A DNA stretch of 64,000 bases from Eubacteriales bacterium (GTDB taxonomy: Bacteria > Bacillota > Clostridia > Lachnospirales > Lachnospiraceae): positions 62,001 to 126,000 of the forward strand of contig JAUNPU010000008.1 in assembly GCA_030536555.1 (NCBI GenBank). Direction: 5' to 3'. A program made the translations under genes and the position numbers. A model generated the notes under the pieces. It ran no database searches and was not told the origin of the DNA. It worked only from the letters and a program-made list of their open reading frames with translations. Shown in pieces: positions 9,148 through 17,823 of the stretch. Numbering within the stretch: the stretch's first letter is position 1; each line of letters opens with the position of its first letter.

Positions 9148-9161
9148 CGAACATTTGTTCC
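9148..9161. promoter_or_regulatory. LexA (SOS) box, upstream of the radical-SAM promoter
   Basis: CGAACATTTGTTCC has both GAAC and GTTC half sites at SOS spacing. It lies about 10 bases upstream of the -35 element. With the box at 9088 it brackets the promoter (about 60 bp centre to centre), an arrangement fit for tight or cooperative repression. Confidence 0.78.
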
Positions 9162-9170
9162 TTCCCGCTT

Positions 9171-9205
9171 AAAAAAAAGACCCCTCGGCTTCTCACCGAA
9201 GAGTC
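9171..9205 (-). terminator. Rho-independent terminator of the SH3-NlpC/P60 gene
   Basis: On the minus strand a 10-bp stem (9196-9205 with 9179-9188, loop of seven) is followed by eight T. It begins ten bases after the stop of the NlpC/P60 gene and separates it from the SOS promoter. Confidence 0.9.
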
Positions 9206-9214
9206 TCATATATC

Positions 9215-10876
9215 TTAATCCAGGTAGCTTCGAATGTACTTCGGAGTACGGTAATTCCACGTGGATATCTTGATTCCGCTTCTGCGGCTTGCCGCATGAA
9301 CGATCTGTCCGTTGCCGATATACATCGCCACGTGATTGACCACTCCGCTCTTGTTGGTGTAGTAAATCAGATCACCCGGTCTCATCTCACTGGACTTGAT
9401 GGAACGTCCTGTCTTTGCCTGCTCTCTGGATGTACGCGGAAGGCTGACACCGGCAGCATTGCGCATCACATACTGGACAAATCCGGAGCAGTCCGCACCG
9501 GTATTGGGGTTGGTGCCGCCCCAGACGTAACGGTTGCCCACAAACTGAAGACCATAGTTGACCACCTTGCTGCGCAGAGATGCCTGCTGGTTCGCCTTCT
9601 CCTCAAGAGGAGAGAACTTGATTGCCTCATTCAGCGCATAGCGGACCTCCACATTGTTGTCTCTCGTAGATACAAATGCCTTGTTGGAGCCTTCCCCTTC
9701 CTCACCGTCACCGGCATCCAGCTCGATCTCCACCCAGCCATCCAGCTGTGCCACTACCGCATACCGCTCTTCCTTGGAAATCTGCGTCCACTTCTCCGCA
9801 TTCAGATCCGGCTCAGAGCGGACATTCAGCTTGTCCGTGTTGACGATCGCCATCAGTGTCGCATTCTGCAGGGCGAGATCTCTCGCCTCCGGTCCCGTCG
9901 CAACATGCTCTGCCGCAACATAACCGGTGATATTGCCCGACTTGATCTTGTACCAGCCGTCCAGCTTCTCCAGAATCTCACCGCCTGCCATGCTGGTAAG
10001 CTTACCGATGATATTCTTATTGCCGTCCAGCTTGGGCTCGCTGCGCACGTTCTGGTAACCACTTACCTTGGACACAAACAGATTGTGATACTGATTCACT
10101 GCCATGGTGATCTTATCCAGCTTCCGCGCCTCATTCAGCGCATATTCCACCTTCACATAATCTGCCGAAATATAGCCTGACGCGATCTTGACCCAGCCAT
10201 CCAGCTCTTCCTCCACCGCATAGCGCTCATCCGCCAGCACCTGTCCGACCACAGTCTCATAGGTACTGTCATCCGGTACACTGCGCACATTCAGATTCTT
10301 GCCTTCCAGCTTTTCCCCGTCCACAATTGCAAATCGGGTCACATACTCCAGAGCCTTCTGACGTGCCTCCTCTCCGGTGACCACGAACTGACTGCTGATA
10401 TAGCCCTCCACGCCGCCGGAAGTAATATGGTACCAGACCACATCCTCCACCGTCTCGCTTCCGAGAATCTCACAGGCACCGCCCGACATCAGCTTGCCGA
10501 TTGCCATTTCACCCTGTCCCGGCTTCTCGCGGACATTCAGATAGCCGGAATCCTGCAGCTGTACCAGTCCAAGATTCTCATAGGAATCCACCACTGCCTG
10601 CTTCTGCGCAGCTTCCTGCTCTGCTGCCAGACTTGCCTCCTCTTCTGCTGAAATCTCCGACAGTTCCCCTGCGCCCTCCGTGCCTTCCGCAGCCACTCCC
10701 ACCGGTTCGCCTCCCCGGTTCTTCGGAAGCAGATTCCGCTTCTGCACCACGATGACTGCCAGCAGAACCACCGCCGCCACCACCGCACCGGCGATAATCC
10801 AGTTCCGGTATGGCGACTGCTTCCGCCTTCTTCTCGCTTTATTCAATATCTCCACATAATCTTTTTCTTCCGCCAT
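9215..10876 (-). CDS. SH3-repeat NlpC/P60 peptidoglycan endopeptidase, membrane-anchored
   Basis: Cell-wall hydrolase of 553 residues. I start it at the ATG at 10876 (MAEEKDYVEILNKARRR), which has GAGGAG nine bases upstream; the 46-residue longer frame lacks a site. A single transmembrane segment is near residues 25-44 (WIIAGAVVAAVVLLAVIVV), so the bulk is outside the cell. Four or five bacterial SH3 repeats follow (patterns such as GYLNVREKPGQGEMAIGKL and LNVRSEPDLNAEKWTQI). The C-terminal NlpC/P60 domain has its catalytic Cys in GADCSGFVQYV near 462 and His in VNHVAMYIGNGQIVHAA near 513. Such enzymes usually cut D-Glu-diamino-acid bonds in stem peptides during separation or growth. Confidence 0.93.
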   Translation of the reverse strand: MAEEKDYVEILNKARRRRKQSPYRNWIIAGAVVAAVVLLAVIVVQKRNLLPKNRGGEPVGVAAEGTEGAGELSEISAEEEASLAAEQEAAQKQAVVDSYENLGLVQLQDSGYLNVREKPGQGEMAIGKLMSGGACEILGSETVEDVVWYHITSGGVEGYISSQFVVTGEEARQKALEYVTRFAIVDGEKLEGKNLNVRSVPDDSTYETVVGQVLADERYAVEEELDGWVKIASGYISADYVKVEYALNEARKLDKITMAVNQYHNLFVSKVSGYQNVRSEPKLDGNKNIIGKLTSMAGGEILEKLDGWYKIKSGNITGYVAAEHVATGPEARDLALQNATLMAIVNTDKLNVRSEPDLNAEKWTQISKEERYAVVAQLDGWVEIELDAGDGEEGEGSNKAFVSTRDNNVEVRYALNEAIKFSPLEEKANQQASLRSKVVNYGLQFVGNRYVWGGTNPNTGADCSGFVQYVMRNAAGVSLPRTSREQAKTGRSIKSSEMRPGDLIYYTNKSGVVNHVAMYIGNGQIVHAASRRSGIKISTWNYRTPKYIRSYLD

Positions 10877-10909
10877 TACAAGTCTCCTCGCCTCGATAAA
10901 CTGTTTTTC

Positions 10910-10938
10910 AGTATACCATACTTCGTTCCTGTTTTCGA
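10910..10938 (-). promoter_or_regulatory. Candidate promoter of the NlpC/P60 gene
   Basis: On minus, TCGAAA (10933-10938) and TATACT (10910-10915) lie 17 bases apart, 34 bases before the start codon. The -35 is weak, but a TGG just upstream of the -10 resembles an extended -10. Confidence 0.4.
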
Positions 10939-10992
10939 GACAAAGATTTAAAAAAAGTATTAAAATTCTATTACAAACTGCCGCAGACCGCT

Positions 10993-11907
10993 TCAGCCAA
11001 GAAATACACACCACAGCGGCACCGTCACCATGGACAGCAGCGTGGAAAGCACCACACAGCGGGTGGCAAAAATCTCATCTTTTCCATACTTTGATGCCAT
11101 AACAGCTGTAACACTTGCCGCCGGCATGCCGGACAGCACCACCGATACACCTGCCACCAGACTGTCTACCTTCCCGAGACGGCATCCGATCAGGACCAGA
11201 AGCGGCACGAACACAAGCCTGATGAACGAATAATACAGAGTCTCCCGGTCCGGCAGCTCCCGCACCGGCACATCCGCCAGAATCGTTCCCACCAGCAGCA
11301 TCGCCAGAAAGGTATTGGCACCGGCTATTGTGCGGACGGTCGTATTGAAAAATCCCGGAAGCGGAATCTGTCCGATCATCAGCACAAATCCAACCGCCAC
11401 CGCCAGAATACAGGGATGAGTCACGACTTTTTTCACCAGCGTCCTCTTGTCCGGTGCCTCTGTAAAGTAGGTAAGCCCCACGGACCACATGAAAATCCGC
11501 TGCGGAATCACGTAAATCGCCGCATACAGCAGCCCCAGACTGCCGAAGATGCCCTCTGCGATGGAGTTGCCCAGAATACCGGCATTGGAACAGATTGTGG
11601 CATACTGCAGCACCTTCTTTCGCTGGTCTGCAAATCCGGGATACAGAATCATACCCAGAAGCCAGGAGCCAACCTGAATCAAGACCGCCACAATCACAAT
11701 CACCATGCAGCTGGTAAGTATCTGCTGATTGAATTCCATCTGGAAGGACTTGAGGATACTGGCAGGCAGAGTCACCTGGATGACCAGATCCGTGAGAAAT
11801 GCCTTGCCGTCCTGCCGTACAACTCCCCGCTTTTTCAGTATCATTCCCAGTATCATAATCAGAAACAACATGCCCTGCATCTCAAACAGGCTTGTAAAAT
11901 CCATCAT
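10993..11907 (-). CDS. AEC (auxin efflux carrier) family transporter
   Basis: Integral membrane protein of 304 residues with about ten hydrophobic segments and the AEC/Mem_trans pattern. It has an N-terminal FLIMILGMILKKRGV, a central PGF...LPGFFNTTVRTIAGANTFLAMLLVGTIL, and a C-terminal SVVLSGMPAASVTAVMASKYGKDE. Bacterial relatives export or import small carboxylates such as malate or malonate; the substrate here cannot be inferred. It appears to be a single gene with its own strong promoter, diverging from the lipoprotein gene at 12120. Confidence 0.9.
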   Translation of the reverse strand: MMDFTSLFEMQGMLFLIMILGMILKKRGVVRQDGKAFLTDLVIQVTLPASILKSFQMEFNQQILTSCMVIVIVAVLIQVGSWLLGMILYPGFADQRKKVLQYATICSNAGILGNSIAEGIFGSLGLLYAAIYVIPQRIFMWSVGLTYFTEAPDKRTLVKKVVTHPCILAVAVGFVLMIGQIPLPGFFNTTVRTIAGANTFLAMLLVGTILADVPVRELPDRETLYYSFIRLVFVPLLVLIGCRLGKVDSLVAGVSVVLSGMPAASVTAVMASKYGKDEIFATRCVVLSTLLSMVTVPLWCVFLG

Positions 11908-11940
11908 TGGTATCCACTTCCCTCTTATAGTTATTTCTTC

Positions 11941-11968
11941 ATTATAAAACAGAATTTCAGGTTGTCAA
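11941..11968 (-). promoter_or_regulatory. Strong sigma-A promoter of the AEC transporter gene
   Basis: Minus-strand TTGACA (11963-11968) and TATAAT (11941-11946), both perfect consensus hexamers, are separated by 16 bases, 33 bases upstream of the start codon. Confidence 0.8.
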
Positions 11969-12119
11969 ACAGAACCTGCCCCTTTTCCTTCCGTATTTTC
12001 ACAAAAAGTTCATAATTCTTAACAGCAAAATTAATAAAAAAGCAATAGCAATTCTGTGCACATTGTAGTAAACTCATGTATGCAACAGGAAAATATCAAT
12101 TCAAGAGGAGTGATACATT

Positions 12120-12941
12120 ATGAAAAAGAAATTATTAGCGACTGCTATTTTTGCACTGGCAATCGGCGCAACCGCATGTTCTTCCAAAAAGCCGGAGGAA
12201 ACCACCGCTGCAACCGTAGCCGAGACTACTACAGAAGCTGCAACCGAGGCTGAGACCACCACCGAGGCAAAAGAGGTGGAGGAAGATTATATGAGCGGTA
12301 TGATCACCAAGGTAGAAGATTCCGTCCTGACCATCAAGAACGACGAAGACGATACCGAAAAGAACTACGACATTACAAGTGCAGAGCTGACACAGGAATT
12401 CCCGCTTTCCGATGGCGACTGGGTAGAGGTTACCTTCCCGGCTGAGACCGCTGAGGATCCGATTCCGGTTATCGCACTGGAGGTATTAGAGTCCGTAATC
12501 GGCGCCAACACCGATCCGTCCGCTGAGGGCAAGGTTGTGGACGCTACCATGAACACCCTGACTCTCGAAGTAGACGGTGAGAGCTACACCCTGGATACTG
12601 CCAATGCTTATGTGGTAGCAAAAGAAGGTGTCACCATCGACAAGAATGCAACCGTAACCTACATCGGTGACTTAGATGACGAGGCTATGGCAGTGAAGGT
12701 TGTCATGGAAGATTCCTATGACACCCCGGAAGCTGCAAAGTTCGCATTTGTCGGCGAGGTATCTCAGATCGGCGAGGATAACAAGAATATCGTACTGCAG
12801 TCCGCAGTGGGCGACTTCTATACCTTCGTATCTGACTCCATCGACTTCTCCCAGTACAAGGCTGGAGATACGGTTCAGATCGAGTACACCGGCACCGTAA
12901 CTGCCAAAGAGATTCCGGCAGTCAATGTCACCAAAAAATAA
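12120..12941 (+). CDS. Secreted lipoprotein of unknown function
   Basis: A 273-residue protein with a signal peptide and lipobox (AIGATACSS, lipidated Cys near 20). A Thr/Glu/Ala-rich linker typical of Lachnospiraceae lipoproteins follows (about 25-57). The rest seems to be three short beta-rich modules with a common theme: SGMITKVEDSVLTIKNDED, GKVVDATMNTLTLEVDGES and FVGEVSQIGEDNKNIVLQS. Each looks like 'G-V-x-x-(n)-x-L-x-L' followed by a target strand, so I infer three OB-like or SH3-like repeats. It has GAGGAG nine bases before the ATG, stands alone on plus, and ends at a bidirectional terminator. It is acidic throughout. I cannot name a family. Confidence 0.85.
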   Translation: MKKKLLATAIFALAIGATACSSKKPEETTAATVAETTTEAATEAETTTEAKEVEEDYMSGMITKVEDSVLTIKNDEDDTEKNYDITSAELTQEFPLSDGDWVEVTFPAETAEDPIPVIALEVLESVIGANTDPSAEGKVVDATMNTLTLEVDGESYTLDTANAYVVAKEGVTIDKNATVTYIGDLDDEAMAVKVVMEDSYDTPEAAKFAFVGEVSQIGEDNKNIVLQSAVGDFYTFVSDSIDFSQYKAGDTVQIEYTGTVTAKEIPAVNVTKK

Positions 12942-12960
12942 CCATCCATTTCCACATAGG

Positions 12961-12990
12961 AAAACGGGCGTCCTGCGGGGCGCCCGTTCT
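12961..12990. terminator. Bidirectional terminator between lipoprotein and cytidylate-kinase-like genes
   Basis: ACGGGCG (12964-12970) pairs with CGCCCGT (12981-12987). Four T follow on minus, while the plus side has a weaker T tract. It lies between two convergent stop codons. Confidence 0.8.
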
Positions 12991-13008
12991 GATGTCATCC
13001 ATCTTCTG

Positions 13009-13659
13009 TTACAGCTCATATCCAATCATATTCAGATATCTCAGAATCAGATCCACCATCTGGTCAAAGTCCAGCCTGCTGGCATTGATGGGAAGGTCGT
13101 AGTTGTTCACATCCTCCCAGTCCTTGCCTGTAAAATACTTGTGATACTCACGGCGCTGCTTCGTAATCTTGTTCAGCTTCGCCAGGGCTTCCTTAGTATC
13201 GGTTATCTGGTCCACCTCCATGGTCCGGCGGATACAGGTGGGAATGTCCGCATAGACAAACACCTTCAGCAGGTCTTCCTTGCCTGCCGCCTCCAGCACA
13301 TAGTCTGCACAGCGTCCCACGATCACGCAGGATTCGCTGGCTGCCAGCTCGCGGATGACCTCTGACTGGAACAGAAACAGATTGTCCGGTGAGGTCACAT
13401 CTCCCTGTGTCTTGGGCTCGTCAAGGGGGCCCACACCCATCTTGATGCCGCTGACAATACGGCGAAGCAGGTTGTTGCCTGCCTTCTCGTCTGCCAGACG
13501 GAAGTACCGCTCTCCCACTGCACTGCGCTCCGCGGTCATGCTCAGAATCTCATCATCATAAAAAGGAATCCCCAGCTTCTCAGCCAGTCTCTGACCTACG
13601 ATACGTCCGCCGCTTCCGTACTGACGCTCAATCGTAATCACCAGTTTATTCTTATCCAT
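13009..13659 (-). CDS. Cytidylate kinase-like family protein
   Basis: P-loop kinase-fold protein of 216 residues. It starts KLVITIERQYGSGGRIVGQRLAEKLGIPFYDDEIL, the glycine-rich nucleotide-binding loop and following strand of the cytidylate-kinase-like (AAA_26) family common in Clostridia. Further motifs are CVIVGRCADYVLE and RRTMEVDQITDTKEALAKLNKITKQRREYHKYFTGKDW (lid region). These proteins are distinct from the housekeeping CMP kinase and their true substrate is not known. It appears monocistronic, with its own promoter and a shared terminator. Confidence 0.9.
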   Translation of the reverse strand: MDKNKLVITIERQYGSGGRIVGQRLAEKLGIPFYDDEILSMTAERSAVGERYFRLADEKAGNNLLRRIVSGIKMGVGPLDEPKTQGDVTSPDNLFLFQSEVIRELAASESCVIVGRCADYVLEAAGKEDLLKVFVYADIPTCIRRTMEVDQITDTKEALAKLNKITKQRREYHKYFTGKDWEDVNNYDLPINASRLDFDQMVDLILRYLNMIGYEL

Positions 13660-13724
13660 AAAACGCGCTCCTCTCTTTTCCGCACATTCCTGTTCTTGCC
13701 ATGTATCGGTTTGTAGCTGCTTTC

Positions 13725-13752
13725 AGTATACCACAAAAAAGCCAGACTGCAA
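13725..13752 (-). promoter_or_regulatory. Candidate promoter of the cytidylate-kinase-like gene
   Basis: Minus TTGCAG (13747-13752) and TATACT (13725-13730) with 16-base spacing. The -35 lies within the upstream operon's terminator stem, an economical overlap of the two signals. Confidence 0.5.
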
Positions 13753-13775
13753 ATTACTTTTGCAGCCTGGCTTTT
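13735..13775 (-). terminator. Terminator of the TrpXYZ-like ABC operon
   Basis: AAAGCCAG-A-CTGCAAA pairs with TTTGCAG-C-CTGGCTTT across a short loop, giving a 15-bp stem with one internal mismatch and a T run on the minus strand. It sits just after the ATPase stop. Confidence 0.88.
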
Positions 13776-13791
13776 GTCAACCTGTATAAAT

Positions 13792-14589
13792 CTACTTTGC
13801 CAGCATCATCCGGTCATTGGCAAACTCCTCGCCGCTTGCCTCCTCGAACTTGCGCAGCAGATCCTCCACCTGCAGGTTCTTCTTCTCTTCCCCTGCCACA
13901 TCGTAGATGATCCGTCCCTCGTGCATCATGATCAGACGGTTGCCCATCTGGATGGCATCCTTCATGTTGTGGGTGACCATCATGGCAGTCAGATTCTGCT
14001 CTGCCACGATCTCTGCGGTCAGATCCAGCACCTTGCGGGCTGTCTTCGGGTCCAGAGCCGCCGTATGCTCATCCAGAAGGAGCAGCTTCGGCTTCTTGAG
14101 CGTTGCCATCAGAAGGGTCAGCGCCTGGCGCTGTCCGCCGGAAAGCAGACCTACCTTGCTGGTCATACGGGTCTGAAGTCCCAGCCCAAGCCGAGCCAGC
14201 ATGTCCTCATAGAGCGCCCGCTCCTTGTTGTTGATGCCGGTTTTCAGGGTCCGTCTGGTGCCGCGGCGCAGCGCCAGCGCCAGATTCTCCTCGATTCCCA
14301 TGGTGGCAGCCGTGCCGTTCATGGGGTCCTGGAACACCCTGCCTAAGAATGCAGCCCGCTTGTATTCCGGAAGCTTCGTGATGTCCTTCTCGTCAATCAC
14401 GATGGTTCCCTCATCCACCGGCCATACTCCGGCGATTGCATTTAAAAATGTAGATTTCCCGGCTCCGTTGCCTCCGATGACCGTGACGAAATCGCCGTCA
14501 TTCAGCGTCAGGGAGACACCGCGGAGCGCCTGTTTTTCATTTACCGTTCCTTTATTGAACGTCTTGACAATATTCTTTGCTACCAGCAT
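13792..14589 (-). CDS. ABC transporter ATP-binding protein (TrpXYZ-like importer)
   Basis: ATPase of 265 residues that powers the importer encoded with it. Walker A GGNGAGKST near residues 40-48, signature LLSGGQRQALTLLMATL, Walker B KLLLLDEHTAAL and switch His in VTHNMKDAIQMG are all intact. It has the odd signature form LSGGQRQ and DEHTAALDP, typical of ATPases paired with the ABC_sub_bind (PF04392) proteins. It follows the permease with a three-base gap. The complex resembles the tryptophan importer TrpXYZ of streptococci and clostridia; the substrate is inferred only. Confidence 0.9.
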   Translation of the reverse strand: MLVAKNIVKTFNKGTVNEKQALRGVSLTLNDGDFVTVIGGNGAGKSTFLNAIAGVWPVDEGTIVIDEKDITKLPEYKRAAFLGRVFQDPMNGTAATMGIEENLALALRRGTRRTLKTGINNKERALYEDMLARLGLGLQTRMTSKVGLLSGGQRQALTLLMATLKKPKLLLLDEHTAALDPKTARKVLDLTAEIVAEQNLTAMMVTHNMKDAIQMGNRLIMMHEGRIIYDVAGEEKKNLQVEDLLRKFEEASGEEFANDRMMLAK

Positions 14590-14592
14590 CCC

Positions 14593-15492
14593 TTATTTCC
14601 TCCTGTTTGAAAAATAGCGTGACTTCATCGTCGGAATCGCCAGGAATACGGCAACCACCGCGGATGACAGCAGCTTTAAGAGGTCGGTGTCGATGCCCAT
14701 CCAGATCACCACCTGAAGCACCAGATAGTAAATGATCGAACCAAGCACCACACCAAACAGACGGAAACCAAAGTTGCGGAATACCCTGCCGAACACCGCT
14801 TCTCCAATGATCACGGCAGCCAGACCGATGACGATGGAACCGCGGCCCATATTGATGTCCGCGAAGCCCTGATACTGGGTCAGCAGTGCGCCTGCGAAGG
14901 CTACCAGCCCGTTGGAGATCATCAGTCCCAGCACCCGGCTGAAATCTGTGTTGATGCCCTGGGCACGTGCCATCCTGTCATTGCAGCCGGTGGCACGCAG
15001 GGAGCAGCCAAGCTCCGTACCGAAGAACCAGTACAGAATCAGAATCATGACAACAATCAGAACCGCAACCAGCAGAATCGTATTCTTATAGATCGGTACG
15101 TTCTTGATGAAGCGCAGGGATACCAGCAGGTCATACTTATCCACGTTGATTGCCTGGTTCGCCTTTCCCATGATTTTTAAGTTGATGGAATACAGGCCAA
15201 GCTGGGTCAGGATTCCGGCAAGAATCGCCGGAATACCCATAAATGTATGTAAGATACCGGTTGCAAATCCGGCTGCCATTCCGGCAAGCATTGCACCGAA
15301 CATGGCGACCCACACGTTCTGTCCCATGAGCATCAGCATGATGCAGACAGCACCTCCTGTACAGATCGAGCCGTCCACAGTCAGGTCAGCAATATCAAGG
15401 ATCCGGTAGGTAAGATAGACACCTATGGCCATGATACCCCAGATCAGACCCTGCGCAACTGCGCCGGGCAGAGCGTTCAATAAACTAATCAT
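14593..15492 (-). CDS. ABC transporter permease (TrpXYZ-like importer)
   Basis: A 299-residue membrane subunit of the BPD_transp_2 (branched-chain/sugar-type) class with 8-9 hydrophobic segments. It starts MISLLNALPGAVAQGLIWGIMAIGVYLTYRILDIADLTVDGS, a sequence typical of permeases paired with ABC_sub_bind proteins. The Glu-Ala-Gly-type coupling region is visible around GCSLRATGCNDRMARAQGI. It lies between its binding protein and ATPase, all on minus and closely spaced. Confidence 0.9.
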   Translation of the reverse strand: MISLLNALPGAVAQGLIWGIMAIGVYLTYRILDIADLTVDGSICTGGAVCIMLMLMGQNVWVAMFGAMLAGMAAGFATGILHTFMGIPAILAGILTQLGLYSINLKIMGKANQAINVDKYDLLVSLRFIKNVPIYKNTILLVAVLIVVMILILYWFFGTELGCSLRATGCNDRMARAQGINTDFSRVLGLMISNGLVAFAGALLTQYQGFADINMGRGSIVIGLAAVIIGEAVFGRVFRNFGFRLFGVVLGSIIYYLVLQVVIWMGIDTDLLKLLSSAVVAVFLAIPTMKSRYFSNRRK

Positions 15493-15536
15493 AACAATCT
15501 TCCTTAGCTGTTTAATATTCTTACTTCTTAAATGAC

Positions 15537-16598
15537 TTACTCGGCGATTGCCTCGTAGCCTTCCGGAATGGTCACACCCAGTGCGTCACAGATGGTCTTG
15601 TTGTACTTCTTGGTGAACTGCGGTGCATACTCAATCGGCATCTGGGCAACATCTGCTTCTCCGGTCAGGATCTTTGCTGCCATCTTGCCGGTTCCCACGC
15701 CTAAGTCATAGTAGCTGATAGACAGGGTAGCCACGCCGCAGCCCTTGCAGATGCCTTCCTCACCGGCGATGATCGGAACCCCTGCCGGCTGGCAGATGTT
15801 GTTGACGATCTCGGTGTTGGCTGCTACGGTGTTGTCAGTCGGTGCGTAAATCACATCGCTCTCGGACGCTGCCTTGGTCACGATGGTGGACAGGTCGTTG
15901 GAGTCGGAAAATGCGTAGTATTCACAGGTGTAGCCCAGCTCTTCCAGAGCTGCCTTCACCGTATCTACCTGGTACTGAGAGTTCGCCTCTGCGGAGCAGT
16001 ACAGAAGACCTACCTTCTTCGCATCCGGGAACAGTTCCTTAAGCATGGCTGCCTGCTCATCTAAGGGAGCCAGATCGGAGGTACCGGAAATGTTGCTGCC
16101 TACGGTGCCGGTGAAGCCGTCGATGCCAAGTGCCACGCCGTACTCGGTAACGGAGGTACCCAGAACCGGAATCTCATTGGTTGCCGCCTGTGCTGCCTGA
16201 AGTGCCGGAGTTGCATTGGCAAGGATCAGGTCCACATCTGCGGATACGAAGCTGTTCATAATGGTAGAACAGGTGTTGGAATCGCCCTGTGCGTTCTGCT
16301 CGTCGAAGGTCACCTTGTCGCCCAGTGCCTCGGTCAGGGCATCCTTAAAGCCCTGAGTCGCTGCGTCCAGCGCCTCATGCTGTACCAGCTGGCAGATACC
16401 CACGGTGTAGCTCTCTGCTGCCTCTGCCGGTGCTTCTGTCTTGTCTGCTGCTGCCTCATCCGCTGCCTTGGTCTCCGCTGCCGTGGTCTCGGCTGCTGCC
16501 TCTGTCGGTGCTGCGGTCTCTGCCTCCTTGCTTCCGCAGGCAGTCATGGACAGCGCCATAACACCTGCCATTACGATAGATAATGTTTTCTTTTTCAT
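15537..16598 (-). CDS. ABC transporter substrate-binding lipoprotein (ABC_sub_bind family, TrpX-like)
   Basis: Extracellular binding protein of 353 residues. Signal peptide with lipobox ALSMTACGS (Cys near 21), then an Ala/Glu/Thr-rich tether (about 25-62), then the ABC_sub_bind fold: YTVGICQLVQHEALDAATQGF, then TPALQAAQAATNEIPVLGTSVTEYG, KKVGLLYCSAEANSQYQVDTVK, and APTDNTVAANTEIVNNIC. Experimentally studied relatives bind tryptophan or other aromatic compounds. No T-box or tryptophan-related leader is visible upstream, so the ligand remains open. It is the first gene of the operon and has its own strong promoter. Confidence 0.9.
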   Translation of the reverse strand: MKKKTLSIVMAGVMALSMTACGSKEAETAAPTEAAAETTAAETKAADEAAADKTEAPAEAAESYTVGICQLVQHEALDAATQGFKDALTEALGDKVTFDEQNAQGDSNTCSTIMNSFVSADVDLILANATPALQAAQAATNEIPVLGTSVTEYGVALGIDGFTGTVGSNISGTSDLAPLDEQAAMLKELFPDAKKVGLLYCSAEANSQYQVDTVKAALEELGYTCEYYAFSDSNDLSTIVTKAASESDVIYAPTDNTVAANTEIVNNICQPAGVPIIAGEEGICKGCGVATLSISYYDLGVGTGKMAAKILTGEADVAQMPIEYAPQFTKKYNKTICDALGVTIPEGYEAIAE

Positions 16599-16648
16599 AA
16601 TTGTATCTCCCTTTTTATGTAGATTTGTTTTGAATGAAACTAAGGTGT

Positions 16649-16677
16649 ATTATAGTACAAAATTTTTTCCGCGTCAA
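16649..16677 (-). promoter_or_regulatory. Sigma-A promoter of the TrpXYZ-like operon
   Basis: Minus TTGACG (16672-16677) and TATAAT (16649-16654) with 17-base spacing, 50 bases upstream of the start codon. Confidence 0.82.
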
Positions 16678-16729
16678 TTCATTATTGCTTTAAATTTATG
16701 GGAATTTAAAGTGTTAAAGTCACGTGATC

Positions 16730-16754
16730 AAAAAAAGGAGAGCCATGCTCTCCC
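16730..16754 (-). terminator. Terminator of the dipeptidase gene
   Basis: GGAGAGC (16737-16743) pairs with GCTCTCC (16747-16753) across a 3-base loop and is followed by seven T on minus. It begins right at the dipeptidase stop codon. Confidence 0.9.
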
Positions 16755-17759
16755 TTATAACAGCTCCCGGTACACCCGCAGCACATTCTCCGAAAATACC
16801 GCCTCGATCTCCCCGGTGCCAAAGCCCTGGCGGCTCATCTCGTCGGCAAGCAGCTGCATACCGGAGCAGTCTCCCATCTCCACAATGCTGCTGATGCCGT
16901 CAAAATCACTGCCCAGACCGATACAGCCGATTCCGCCGATCTCCTTCATGTGCTTCATGTGGCGCACCATATCCCTGCAGGTGCTGTTCCTGCAGTTCCT
17001 TCCGTCCTCCATATCCCGCAAAAACAGGGAGCAGAAGTTGATGCCTGCCACGCCGCCGCGGTCTGCCAGCGCCCGGATCATCTCATCGGTCAGGTTCCGC
17101 GGATGGCCCGCCAGCGCCCGGGCGTTGGAATGGCTTGCCACAAAGGGCTTCTTCGTGTACCGGAACACATCCCAGATCCCGGCGTCATTTAAGTGGGACA
17201 CATCGATGATCATGCCGATTCGCTCCATCTCCTGCACAAATTCGATGCCTTTCTTTGTCAGTCCGTGCTCCGTATCCGGCACACACAGAGGCGGACAGCC
17301 TTCCGGCACCGCATCCGGCAGCGTCCGGTTGGGGTAGCCCAGCTCATTCTGATAGTTCCAGGTCAGGGTCATCATCCGGGCGCCAAGGCGGTAGAAATCG
17401 CGCAGGAAAGCCGGCTCACCCCTGCACACGCCCCCCTCCTCGATGGTCAGCAGTGCCGACATCCGACCGGCTTTCCGGTTCTCCTCCATGTCCTTCCAGC
17501 TTTTCACAATTCCGATCTTATCTGCATGGGCCTCCATCTCCGTATAGAAGGTATCCGCCAGATGCATGGCATAGGCAAAGGGATCCTGCTCCCGGTCCAG
17601 ATCGGTGAACAGCGCGAAGTTCTGAAGCAGATAATCCCCCTTTTCCATTTTCTGAAGATTTATATGTAACGCATTTTCCAGAATGGAAGCATCGCCTCCG
17701 TCCCGGTGACTCCAGTACAGCTTTTCGATGGTATCGCAGTGCATGTCTACAACTTTCAT
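16755..17759 (-). CDS. Membrane dipeptidase (peptidase family M19, renal dipeptidase-like)
   Basis: Zinc dipeptidase of 334 residues. The metal-binding motifs are present: MHCDTIEKLYW near 6-16, the Glu in LLTIEEGGVC near 126, IDVSHLNDAGIWDV and VASHSNARALAGHPRNLTDE with metal-ligand histidines, and GLGSDFDGI near the C-terminus. M19 enzymes hydrolyse dipeptides and some D-amino-acid dipeptides. No signal peptide is visible, so it is cytoplasmic. It is a single-gene unit with its own promoter and terminator. Confidence 0.95.
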   Translation of the reverse strand: MKVVDMHCDTIEKLYWSHRDGGDASILENALHINLQKMEKGDYLLQNFALFTDLDREQDPFAYAMHLADTFYTEMEAHADKIGIVKSWKDMEENRKAGRMSALLTIEEGGVCRGEPAFLRDFYRLGARMMTLTWNYQNELGYPNRTLPDAVPEGCPPLCVPDTEHGLTKKGIEFVQEMERIGMIIDVSHLNDAGIWDVFRYTKKPFVASHSNARALAGHPRNLTDEMIRALADRGGVAGINFCSLFLRDMEDGRNCRNSTCRDMVRHMKHMKEIGGIGCIGLGSDFDGISSIVEMGDCSGMQLLADEMSRQGFGTGEIEAVFSENVLRVYRELL

Positions 17760-17823
17760 AGTTCCCCTGTCCTTTCACAGCAGTATTCTTATGTAACAAT
17801 GTATGAATCACATATTGTCCATT

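Noticed and set aside
16598..16754. T-box or tryptophan-responsive leader ahead of the TrpXYZ-like operon
   Set aside because: The leader is only about 50 bases, with no specifier loop or T-box sequence, so tryptophan control is not supported.
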